Part shown: piece after piece, positions 1-8,209 of the stretch
How the letters are laid out: each line of letters opens with the position of its first letter
Numbering within the stretch: position 1 is the stretch's first letter
NCBI GenBank assembly: GCA_902778985.1
Contig: CACYZS010000053.1
Location: forward strand, 1-11,022
Length of the DNA: 11,022 nt
Direction of reading: 5' to 3'
Source of the DNA: an uncultured Ruminococcus sp.
GTDB taxonomy: Bacteria > Bacillota > Clostridia > Oscillospirales > CAG-272
Made by a program: the position numbers and the translations under genes
Notes under the pieces: generated by a model
The model's input: only the letters and a program-made list of their open reading frames with translations
The model's database searches: none
Told to the model about the DNA's origin: nothing

Positions 1-709
1 CGAACTCTTCGCGCAGGATCGCGTCGGATTCGCGCACGGCTTCGAGGCGGTCGCGGGTGATCGCGCCGGTGCAGCGCACACCGAGACCGGGGCCGGGGAA
101 CGGCTGACGGTCGACCATACCGGCGGGAAGACCGAGTTCACGGCCGACGCAGCGAACCTCGTCCTTGTAGAGGAACTTGACCGGCTCGACCAACTCGAAC
201 TGCAGATCCGCGGGAAGACCGCCGACGTTGTGGTGCGCCTTCACGCCGACGCTTTCAAGAATATCGGGGTAGATGGTGCCCTGTCCCAAGAACTTGATCC
301 CTTCCTGTTTTCTCGCCTCTTCCTCGAAGACGCGGATAAACTCGGCGCCGATGATCTTGCGCTTCTGTTCGGGATCGCTGACGCCCGCCAGTTTGTCAAG
401 GAAACGGTCGACGGCGTCGACGTACACCAGGTTGGCGTTGAGTTGGTCGCGGAAAACGCGGACCACCTGTTCGGGTTCGCCCTTGCGGAGCAGACCGTGA
501 TTGACGTGGACGCAGACCAGGTTCTTGCCGATCGCCTTGATCAGCAGCGCGGCGCAGACCGAAGAGTCGACGCCGCCCGACAGAGCGAGCAGACACTTGC
601 CGTCCCCGATCTGTTTTTTGAGCGCGGCGACCTGTTCGTCGATGAACGCCTTGGCAAGTTCGGGGGTGTTGATGCGTTTCATGCTTTCGGGACGGACGTT
701 GTTTTGCAT
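1..709 (-). CDS. guaA: GMP synthase, ATP-pyrophosphatase subunit (partial, 3' end outside window)
   Basis: This gene encodes the ATP-pyrophosphatase half of GMP synthase, which adenylates XMP and aminates it to GMP in the cytoplasm. The 236 visible residues begin with a short N-terminal helix region, then the N-type pyrophosphatase P-loop SGGVDSS (residues 44-50), [11 protein letters not shown] soon after, the LGQGTIYPD block, and [12 protein letters not shown] near the window edge, the hallmark leading into the dimerisation domain. Only the C-terminal end is missing. The ATG at 709-707 follows GGAGG at good spacing. The usual N-terminal glutamine amidotransferase domain is absent: upstream DNA is a promoter and leader, not coding. 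So this is a split-type subunit that must use a separate amidotransferase or ammonia. The usual VDNG motif reads VNHG here. Family assignment is very secure; the two-subunit reading is inferred from the start position. Confidence 0.95.
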   Translation of the reverse strand, partial: MQNNVRPESMKRINTPELAKAFIDEQVAALKKQIGDGKCLLALSGGVDSSVCAALLIKAIGKNLVCVHVNHGLLRKGEPEQVVRVFRDQLNANLVYVDAVDRFLDKLAGVSDPEQKRKIIGAEFIRVFEEEARKQEGIKFLGQGTIYPDILESVGVKAHHNVGGLPADLQFELVEPVKFLYKDEVRCVGRELGLPAGMVDRQPFPGPGLGVRCTGAITRDRLEAVRESDAILREEF

Positions 710-720
710 TGGTTGATCCT

Positions 721-781
721 CCGATATTTTTTGATCTCGGGGCGGGAAAAAGACGCTGGCGGAACCGAACCGGTTTCCGCC
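721..781 (-). promoter_or_regulatory. Structured leader of guaA: two hairpins, the second touching the ribosome binding site
   Basis: The guaA leader can form hairpin 1 (781-758: GGCGGAA-A-CCG / CGGTTCCGCC, loop GTT, one bulged A), followed after four bases by TCTTTTTC, which is terminator-like. It can also form hairpin 2 (740-721: CCGAGAT / ATATCGG, loop CAAAAA, one mismatch), whose 3' arm supplies the first two G of the GGAGG Shine-Dalgarno. A competing 6-bp pairing exists between CGGGGC (806-801) and GCCCCG (743-738), and GGCGG of hairpin 1 could also pair with CCGCC at 745-741. No purine riboswitch core was recognised. That these structures regulate guaA is inference. Confidence 0.4.
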
Positions 782-822
782 GCATATCCTTGTTTCGGGA
801 GCCCCGGAAAAAAGATGAACAT

Positions 823-851
823 ATTATACATTAAACCAAAGGTAAATGCAA
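823..851 (-). promoter_or_regulatory. Sigma-A-type promoter of guaA
   Basis: On the minus strand a -35 box TTGCAT (851-846) is separated by exactly 17 bp from a perfect -10 box TATAAT (828-823). Transcription would start near 815 and leave a leader of roughly 105 nt before guaA. The surrounding DNA is clearly AT-richer than the flanking genes. Confidence 0.8.
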
Positions 852-900
852 GGGGTGCACCGAGAAATTTACAATTTTTTCGACAGGGGGAAAAACGCGA

Positions 901-1456
901 ATGTTCGTGATCCGACCTTACCGCCGCGAGCGCGCGGTCGCCTACGCCGAACGGTGGGCGAAAATGCGCAATCCGGTCTTCTACGACTTCACCGGGATCG
1001 GCGGGAACTGTACCAACTTCGTCTCGCAGGCGCTCTACGCCGGATCCTGCAAAATGAACTTCACGCCGGTCTTCGGCTGGTACTATATCACCCAGAACGA
1101 GCGCACCGCCTCGTGGACGGGCGTCGACTTCTTCTACCGTTTCCTGACCGGCAACCGCGGTCTCGGTCCCTTCGGGGAAGAGGTCGGGGCGGAACGCCTC
1201 GACGACGGGGACGTCGTGCAGATCGGGCGGGACGGCGAGGGGTATTTCCACTCGATGCTCTTCGTCGGGCGGGATCCCGACGGCACGCCGCTGGTCGCGG
1301 CGCAATCGCTCGACGTGTACGGCAAGCGGCTGGACGAATACGACTTCGATTTCGTGCGCTATCTGCACGTCTCGGGCGTGCGGGCGACGACGGATGGCGG
1401 GGACGGCTGTTTTGACGCCGTCTACAACGGGATCTCGATCCAGCCCTCGCCCGACC

Positions 1457-1464
<8 letters not shown>
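901..1464 (+). CDS. Putative amidase domain protein (Amidase_6-like cysteine hydrolase)
   Basis: The 187-aa product resembles the putative amidase domain family (Pfam Amidase_6), CHAP/NlpC-like hydrolases thought to cut amide bonds, some in cell-wall peptides. Visible signatures are the N-terminal YRRERAVAYAERWA..RNP helix, the nucleophile motif GGNCTNFVSQALYAG with Cys37, an aromatic SWTGVDFFYRFL stretch, LDDGDVVQIG (residues 100-109), and FHSMLFVG with the probable catalytic His117. The third catalytic residue is not certain. The start is supported by AGGGGG ten bases upstream. No signal peptide or membrane segment is seen, so unless exported non-classically it acts in the cytoplasm, or it is a minimal stand-alone domain. 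It diverges from guaA across 191 bp, and its 3' end overlaps the convergent ABC-F gene by 8 bp. A weak -10-like TACAAT lies in the AT-rich stretch before it, without a good -35. The substrate is unknown. Confidence 0.8.
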
Positions 1465-3366
<1,902 letters not shown>

Positions 3367-3370
<4 letters not shown>

Positions 3371-4341
3371 GACGCACCCCCGTCGTCACCCCCGCCGCCC
3401 CTCTCCCGGCGCAGGATCGCGAGCAGAGCCGAAAAATCCGGCGGGAGCGGGCAGGAGAAGGTCATTTCCTTCCCCGTCGTCGGGTGGGTGAAGGTCAGGC
3501 GGGCGGCGTGCAGGCACTGTCCGTCAAGGAGGTTCGCGTGCTTCCGCTCGAAGGCGGTCTTCCCGCCGCCGTAGGTCGTATCGCCGAGCAGCGGATGCCC
3601 GATCGACGACAGGTGCACGCGGATCTGGTGCGTCCGCCCGGTCTCGAGTTTCAAGATCAGATAGGTCACGTCGCCGAACCGCTCGGCGACGGTATAGTGC
3701 GTGACGGCGGGGCGCGACGTGTGCCCGTCCCGGATCACCGCCATCCTCTTGCGGTCGACCGGGTGCCGCCCGATGGGAAGATCGACCGTGCCCGCGTCGA
3801 CGGAAAACCCGCCCTGCACCAGCGCGTGGTACTCGCGGGTGATATGATGCCCCTCGAGTTGCGCCGCCAGTTTGCGGTGGGTCTCGTCGTTTTTCGCCAC
3901 GACGAGCAGGCCGCTGGTCTGCTTGTCGATCCGATGGACGATCCCGGGGCGCAGCGCGCCGTTGATGCCCGAAAGTTCGCCCTTGCAGTGGTAGAGCAGC
4001 GCGTTGACCAACGTCCCCGACGGGTTGCCCGGCGCGGGGTGGACCACCATGCCCGACGGCTTGTTGATGACGAGCAGATCCTTGTCCTCGTAAACGATCT
4101 CGAGCGGGATCTCTTCGGGCGCGGCGTCGATGGGTTCGGGTTCGGGCAAGGTCACTTCGATCTCGTCCCCCGCCGCCAGCCGGTCGTTTTTATCGGCGGG
4201 CTTGCCGTTCAGGGTGACGTTCCCCTCGGCGATCAGTTTCGCCGCCGCGGAACGGGAAAGAGCGGGAAGACCTTCGTCCCCCCGCGATAGATATGCGTCC
4301 AGCCGCGTCCCCGCGGCTTCCTCTCCGACGCGGCGGATCAT
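3367..4341 (-). CDS. rluD: RluA-family 23S rRNA pseudouridine synthase (RluD-like)
   Basis: The 324-aa enzyme converts specific uridines of rRNA to pseudouridine; RluD members modify helix 69 of 23S rRNA. An N-terminal S4 RNA-binding domain spans about residues 10-65 (GTRLDAYLSR … GNVTLNGKPADKNDRLAAGD). The catalytic domain follows with INKPSGMVVHP (92-102), the active-site block HRIDKQTSG with catalytic Asp139, and RTHQIRVHLSSIGHPLLGD. The C-terminus ends in a glycine/aspartate-rich tail. A longer reading frame exists upstream to 4431, but it lies inside lspA and lacks family homology. The ATG at 4341 overlaps the lspA stop as ATGA and has a run of seven G at seven bases. This gene is ylyB in the Bacillus naming, where it also follows lspA. 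The exact target uridine cannot be told from sequence. Confidence 0.93.
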
Positions 4342-4868
4342 TCTCCGTCCCCCCCGTCGGCGGATTCGTCTTTGTTTTTGCTCTCTTCGTCCTTTTTCTT
4401 CTTCTCGCGCACCGTGTCGACGATCAGCCACACGATCAGAAGACCGGCGCCGATCACCACCAGGCAGTCCGCCACGTTGAAGACCGGGAACTCGAACAGG
4501 TAGAATTCGATGAAGTCCACCACGACGCCCCGGAAAGTGCGGTCGATCATGTTCCCGATCCCGCCCGAAAGGATCATGGAAAGAGACAGGCAGAGCAGGA
4601 CCGGCGGATCACGCCGGATCAAGTAGAACGCGATGACGGCGATCGCCAGAACCGAGAACACCATGAACACCCAGCGCTGGTTGGCAAACATCCCCCAGGC
4701 GGCGCCGGGGTTCTCCACGTAGGAAAAGCGAAGGATCCCGCGGATCAGCGGGATCGGCGCTTCCCCTTTCAGGTGCGAAACGGCGAGCCGTTTCGTAAAA
4801 AAGTCGGCGAGAACGCCGACGATCACCGCGCCGAGCGAAAGCAGGCGCTTTGACCATTTTGAATTCAT
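4338..4868 (-). CDS. lspA: Lipoprotein signal peptidase (signal peptidase II)
   Basis: LspA is the membrane aspartyl protease that removes the signal peptide of prolipoproteins after the lipobox cysteine is lipidated. The 176-aa protein has four hydrophobic segments and the family motifs: NPGAAWG (53-59), GGIGNMIDR (102-110), VVVDFIEF with catalytic Asp118, and FNVADC with catalytic Asp134. A highly charged cytoplasmic tail (REKKKKDEE … DGGDGE, about 154-176) is longer than usual, and its codons also carry the rluD ribosome binding site. The start at 4868 fits the family N-terminus (MNSKWSKRLL); upstream extension to 4970 would add 34 residues that run into yggT. GGGGG lies eleven bases upstream, a little far. 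It sits 31 bp after yggT. The two lipoproteins encoded at 6642-9436 are expected substrates. Confidence 0.95.
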   Translation of the reverse strand: MNSKWSKRLLSLGAVIVGVLADFFTKRLAVSHLKGEAPIPLIRGILRFSYVENPGAAWGMFANQRWVFMVFSVLAIAVIAFYLIRRDPPVLLCLSLSMILSGGIGNMIDRTFRGVVVDFIEFYLFEFPVFNVADCLVVIGAGLLIVWLIVDTVREKKKKDEESKNKDESADGGDGE

Positions 4869-4899
4869 TTGGCGCGGAACCCCCTCTCTTTTCGGTCTT

Positions 4900-5175
4900 T
4901 TACGTAACGGTCGGCAGCAGTCCGCCGAGTGCCGCCAGAGCGATCCAGGTCGCGAAGAAGGGAATGTCAAGCGGCAGTTGGTCGAGCGATTCGAAGCGGG
5001 AAAAGATCGCCCGGAAGGGTAGGATCACCGGTTCGGTCACGGCGATACAGAAGGTCAGAAGTACGCTCTCCGGATCGGCAAAAAACGACAGGATCGCCCG
5101 CATCAGCATACAGAGTTCGATGACCGCGATCGCGGCGAGCACCGTCCGCGAGAGCAGCAAAGCGGCAGTGTGCAT
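4900..5175 (-). CDS. yggT: YggT/YlmG family membrane protein
   Basis: This is a 91-aa integral membrane protein with two hydrophobic spans flanking the family signature TEPVILPFRAIFSRF, in the order seen in YggT/YlmG proteins: a first helix, an R-A-I-L-S-F-F turn, the TEP..P.R motif, a short polar loop, then a second helix (FFATWIALAALGGLL). The family is linked by gene context to cell division, envelope assembly or membrane organisation; its biochemical role is not settled. The ATG lies one base after the sepF stop (TAA-A-ATG) and has only a weak Shine-Dalgarno, so translation probably depends on coupling with sepF. Length is normal for the family. Confidence 0.88.
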   Translation of the reverse strand: MHTAALLLSRTVLAAIAVIELCMLMRAILSFFADPESVLLTFCIAVTEPVILPFRAIFSRFESLDQLPLDIPFFATWIALAALGGLLPTVT

Positions 5176-5176
5176 T

Positions 5177-5602
5177 TTACGAAAGTTCCGGATCTTCCGG
5201 CGCCGTCTCCTCTCCGGTCTCCGAAACGTCGACCGACTTCGGAGAGACGATGTAGGTGGACGCCGCGACGCGGCGGATGTTCCCGCCGACGCAGTAGGCG
5301 ACGCCGCTGATGAAGTCCATGACCCGGCGGCTGACGTCGGGGGCGGTCTTCTCCAGATTGAGGAACACCGTCCGCCCGGACAGCAGGTGATCGGCGATCT
5401 CCGACACGTCGCCGAACGCGACCGGGTAGATCACCTTGAGTTCCATATTGTTGCCGCCGAGGTTCAGGGTCGTCCCGGGCGTCTTCTCGGGGATATCCCC
5501 GACCGAGGGCGCCGACGACTGTACGAAGTTCGAAGCGGGCACGTCATAGTATCCCGCGTATCCGTCTTTTTGCTCGGTTTTCGCTTTTCTGAAAAAACTC
5601 AT
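5177..5602 (-). CDS. sepF: Cell division protein SepF
   Basis: SepF tethers and bundles FtsZ at the division site, partly replacing FtsA. The 141-aa product has a short positively charged N-terminal membrane-targeting segment (MSFFRKAK), a polar linker to about residue 53, and the SepF core: VIYPVAFGDVSEIADHL, TVFLNLEK, SRRVMDFISGVAYCVGGNIRRV and YIVSPKSVDVS. The GG pair at 107-108 lies in the conserved FtsZ-binding/dimer region. An acidic tail follows. The start at 5602 is chosen because it matches the family N-terminus and is preceded by GAGGAAGG seven bases away; longer frames upstream overlap yggS and have no SepF character. It sits 35 bp after yggS and one base before yggT. The amphipathic helix is short compared with Bacillus SepF. 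Confidence 0.93.
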   Translation of the reverse strand: MSFFRKAKTEQKDGYAGYYDVPASNFVQSSAPSVGDIPEKTPGTTLNLGGNNMELKVIYPVAFGDVSEIADHLLSGRTVFLNLEKTAPDVSRRVMDFISGVAYCVGGNIRRVAASTYIVSPKSVDVSETGEETAPEDPELS

Positions 5603-5637
5603 GGCTCGTCCTTCCTCTTTTCGTTTTCGCGCGCGGA

Positions 5638-6378
5638 TCAGCCGTTTTCGTGCCGGAACAGGGCGCGTCCCACGCGGACCATCGTCGCGCCCTCCGAGAC
5701 GGCGGCAAGGTAACTGTCGCTCATACCCATCGAGAGCGCCGGGGCGTCGCATTCAAACAGGTTTTCTTTGCAAAACTGCTCGTAGAGTTCCCGCGTCAGG
5801 GCAAAATAGGGGCGGCAGGCGTCGGGGTCCGGCGTCACCGGTCCCATGGTCATCAAGCCCGTCAGGCGTACGCCGGGGATCGTTCTCGCGAATTCCGCGA
5901 GCGCCCGGGCGTCCTCGGGCAGCGCCCCGCCCTTGTCGGGTTCGCGCCCGCTGTTGATCTCGAGCAGAATATCCTGCCGCACCCCGCGGGCGTCGGCGAT
6001 CCTGCCGATCTCGCGGATCAGTTTTTCACTGTCCGCCGACTGGATCAGGGCGACCTTGCCCACCACGTACTTGACCTTGTTGACCTGCAGCGAGCCGATC
6101 AGGTGCCATTCGGGCGCGGGCAGTCCCGCCGCTTCAAGCAGTTCGCAGCGTTCCTTCCACGCCTGCACCCGGTTCTCCGCCGCCGCGGCGGGATACGCCC
6201 GCATCAGGGCAAGGAATTCGTCGGGGGTGGCGCTCTTGGTCACGGGGATCAGCCGGGGGACGGGTACGCCCGCCGCCTTCGCCGCGCCTTCCAGCGTGCC
6301 GAGCAGGGTCTCTACGTTGCGTTTGATATAGGAGAACGGCTCCCCTTCGGGGGCGTTTGCAAGGTTTGGCATGGTCAT
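5638..6378 (-). CDS. yggS: YggS family pyridoxal-phosphate homeostasis protein
   Basis: YggS (YlmE, PLPBP/PROSC) is a single-domain fold-III PLP-binding protein that buffers free pyridoxal phosphate and affects amino-acid and vitamin B6 balance; no catalytic activity is established. Visible family marks in the 246 residues are the PLP lysine in VTKS (Lys48), AENRVQ, WHLIGSLQVNKVKY, GLMTMGP, and the C-terminal phosphate-binding block LSMGMSDSYLAAVSEGATMVRVGRALF. Two starts are possible: ATG 6378 and, two codons later, ATG 6372. The purine run GGAAGAAGG ends directly against 6378 and is six bases from 6372, so 6372 may be the real start. It is the first gene of the six-gene minus-strand run, directly behind a consensus promoter. 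Confidence 0.94.
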   Translation of the reverse strand: MTMPNLANAPEGEPFSYIKRNVETLLGTLEGAAKAAGVPVPRLIPVTKSATPDEFLALMRAYPAAAAENRVQAWKERCELLEAAGLPAPEWHLIGSLQVNKVKYVVGKVALIQSADSEKLIREIGRIADARGVRQDILLEINSGREPDKGGALPEDARALAEFARTIPGVRLTGLMTMGPVTPDPDACRPYFALTRELYEQFCKENLFECDAPALSMGMSDSYLAAVSEGATMVRVGRALFRHENG

Positions 6379-6423
6379 CCTTCTTCCGGTTTTCGGGCGC
6401 GTGTCCCTATGGTTCTTTACATC

Positions 6424-6452
6424 ATTATAGCAAAGGTCGGTTTTGATTGCAA
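6424..6452 (-). promoter_or_regulatory. Promoter of the yggS–sepF–yggT–lspA–rluD–ABC-F run
   Basis: On the minus strand: -35 TTGCAA (6452-6447), 17-bp spacer, -10 TATAAT (6429-6424) with an upstream TGC, an extended -10. A T7-C-A7 tract (6454-6468) lies immediately upstream and could act as an UP-like element. The leader is about 40 nt and shows no strong hairpin. No internal promoter is evident further down the run, whose intergenic gaps are 35 bp or less. Confidence 0.82.
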
Positions 6453-6461
6453 GTTTTTTTC

Positions 6462-6509
6462 AAAAAAAGGGGCGGGAAGGTCTCGTCACGCTTCGAGGAA
6501 ATTCCCGCC
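6462..6509 (-). terminator. Terminator-like hairpin on the minus strand, upstream of the yggS promoter
   Basis: Read on the minus strand, GGCGGGAA (6509-6502) pairs with TTCCCGCC (6478-6471). An inner stem CTCG/CGAG closes the loop, and CC plus seven T (6468-6462) follow. This is a standard intrinsic terminator. No minus-strand gene precedes it within the window: the DNA to its right encodes plus-strand proteins. It may block antisense transcription, end an unseen small RNA, or double as a protein-binding inverted repeat. Confidence 0.65.
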
Positions 6510-6535
6510 TGGTATGATTGTTCACAACTTTTCGC

Positions 6536-6570
6536 TTGACTTTTGACACAGGGTATTCTATACTTATACT
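6536..6570 (+). promoter_or_regulatory. Two interleaved sigma-A-type promoters for the lipoprotein–argH run
   Basis: Promoter A: -35 TTGACT (6536-6541), 17-bp spacer, -10 TATACT (6559-6564). Promoter B: -35 TTGACA (6543-6548), 16-bp spacer, -10 TATACT (6565-6570). Both elements are repeated 6-7 bp apart, so two start sites about six bases apart are expected near 6571-6578, giving a leader of about 65-70 nt. Confidence 0.75.
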
Positions 6571-6589
6571 ATCTTTATTCGCGTTTTTC

Positions 6590-6615
6590 GCCCACGCGGC
6601 ACGCTCCGCGCGGGC
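6590..6615 (+). other. Strong 5'-UTR hairpin ahead of the first lipoprotein gene
   Basis: GCCCACGCGG (6590-6599) pairs with CCGCGCGGGC (6606-6615), nine of ten pairs, loop CACGCT. No T-run follows, so it is not a terminator. It ends about 15 bases before the AGGA Shine-Dalgarno and is well placed to protect the 5' end or modulate translation. Function is inferred. Confidence 0.5.
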
Positions 6616-6641
6616 AATCCCCGAACGGAAAGGATCACGAA

Positions 6642-8183
6642 ATGAACGCTCTCAAACGAATTCTTGCCGCCGTCCTTCTGCTTGCCCTCGTCCTGGCTGC
6701 GGTCTCCTGCAAGAAGGACAAGACCGACGAGACCACCGCGCCGGCGACGACCGCTCCCGCCGACGCCGACTTCGATCTCGTTTCGACGGCGAATTCCACC
6801 TTCGACTACTTCCGCGCGGATCTGTCCGCGTATCTGACGCTGACCGAGGCGGACTACGACGGTCTTCCCGTCTCGCTCGACCTGTCCGAGTCCGACGTGG
6901 ACGAATACCTGAACGAATACCTGCTGCCGACCTACCGCACTCCGAACATGACGACCGACGTCGCCGTGAAGAGCGGGGACAAGGTCTACGTCTGGTACAC
7001 CGGCTACACCGACGACTTCCCCTTCGACGGCGGGAGCAACGCCGACGACGAGGAGCCCTACTCGCTCAAGATCGGTGAAAGCAACCTGACCTTCCCGGGC
7101 TTCGATACCGCCCTGATCGGCACGGTCCCCGAGAGCACCTCGGACGAAAATCCCCTGACCGTCAACGTCACCTTCCCCGCCGACTATACCGACGCGCGGC
7201 TCGCGGGTAAGGACGCGCGCTTCAAGGTCGTGATCGTCGGGATCGTCGACGGCGACGCGATCGTGATCGACCGCGCCGTGCAGGACGGCGATACCGTCAA
7301 GATCCGCTACACCGGCTACACCGACAACTACGCTTTCACCGGCGGAAGCAACATGGAGTACGACGAGCCCTACGAACTGGAGATCGGATCGAACAGTTTC
7401 ATCAACGGGTTTGAGGACGCCCTGATCGGCGTGATCCCCTCCGAAACCTCGAAGGACAACCTTCACACCATCACCGTCACCTTCCCCGGCAAAGAGGCGC
7501 GCTTCGACGTCGCGATCGACGGCATCTTCGACGGCACCTACACCACCCCTGAACTGACGGCGGAATTCATCACGGGCAAACTCAACTTCGAGACCGAGGA
7601 GACCGACGTCGTCGCCGCCTACCGCGCCGACCTGCTGAACCAGATGCGCGAGAACAAGGTCGCGAACCTCGAGTCCCACAAACTGAACCGCATCGTCGAC
7701 GCTCTGCTCGACAAGGTGACCTTCGGCGACGCGCTCCCCGAAGGAGAGGCGCAACGGTTCGAGGACGGCTGGATCGCGGACATCGAGTACTACTACGAGT
7801 ACTACAACTATATGTCGGCGATCTACTACGGCTCCGCGTACTTTGCGGACCTCGACGAAGCCGGGCGCGATTATACCGGGCTGGGTCCCGACGGCGACTG
7901 GCGGGCGTTTTTGCACGAATACGCCGAGAAACTGGTCAAACAGTATCTGGTGCTGAATATGGTCGCCCGCCTCTCCGCGATCACGATCTCCGAAGAGGAC
8001 GCCAAACAGTGGGTGCGCGATCAGGCGGAGAAGAACGGCGTCGACGTCGCGACCGTCCTCGGTCGCTACTCGATCGAGGACGTCTATTCGATGATCGCCA
8101 TCGAAGCCGCCCAGCGGATCCTGCTTACCGTCGTCGAATTCGACTACGGCGAACTGCCCATCGCTGCGGAAGCGGCTGAATAA
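6642..8183 (+). CDS. Trigger-factor-like lipoprotein with two tandem FKBP domains
   Basis: The 513-aa product starts with a lipoprotein signal peptide (MNALKRILAAVLLLALVL, lipobox AAVS-Cys23), so the mature protein should be lipid-anchored on the outer face of the membrane behind a Thr/Ala/Pro linker. Residues about 63-105 (DYDGLPVSLDLSESDVDEYL) resemble the trigger-factor segment leading into its PPIase domain. FKBP domain 1 (about 107-202) keeps YTG (Tyr119), FDGG (Phe128, Asp129), PGFDTALIG and FPADYTDARLAGK. FKBP domain 2 (about 213-296) has Thr at the Asp position and lacks nine residues between FP and GK, removing the conserved Tyr loop. Residues 302-500 match the trigger-factor C-terminal chaperone domain, beginning TPELTAEFI. 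The ribosome-binding domain is absent. A Tyr-rich patch spans 383-400. The start at 6642 has AGGA seven bases upstream; an earlier ATG lies in the promoter. Likely an extracytoplasmic folding factor; specific clients are unknown. Confidence 0.85.
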   Translation: MNALKRILAAVLLLALVLAAVSCKKDKTDETTAPATTAPADADFDLVSTANSTFDYFRADLSAYLTLTEADYDGLPVSLDLSESDVDEYLNEYLLPTYRTPNMTTDVAVKSGDKVYVWYTGYTDDFPFDGGSNADDEEPYSLKIGESNLTFPGFDTALIGTVPESTSDENPLTVNVTFPADYTDARLAGKDARFKVVIVGIVDGDAIVIDRAVQDGDTVKIRYTGYTDNYAFTGGSNMEYDEPYELEIGSNSFINGFEDALIGVIPSETSKDNLHTITVTFPGKEARFDVAIDGIFDGTYTTPELTAEFITGKLNFETEETDVVAAYRADLLNQMRENKVANLESHKLNRIVDALLDKVTFGDALPEGEAQRFEDGWIADIEYYYEYYNYMSAIYYGSAYFADLDEAGRDYTGLGPDGDWRAFLHEYAEKLVKQYLVLNMVARLSAITISEEDAKQWVRDQAEKNGVDVATVLGRYSIEDVYSMIAIEAAQRILLTVVEFDYGELPIAAEAAE

Positions 8184-8209
8184 AAACCAAAAGGAAAAAG
8201 GAGAAACCC

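Noticed and set aside
710..822. Known purine riboswitch ahead of guaA
   Set aside because: The two seven-base loop stems and conserved junction of that aptamer cannot be found; only generic hairpins are present.
5603..5752. Longer SepF start at 5752
   Set aside because: The extra residues overlap the end of yggS and have no SepF character; the 5602 ATG has a good ribosome binding site and the normal N-terminus.
6543..6641. Upstream ATG extending the first lipoprotein by 33 codons
   Set aside because: It lies inside the promoter elements, lacks a ribosome binding site, and would bury the lipoprotein signal peptide.
6642..8183. Ordinary cytoplasmic trigger factor (tig)
   Set aside because: The ribosome-binding domain with its GFRxGxxP-type signature is missing and a lipobox signal peptide is present instead.
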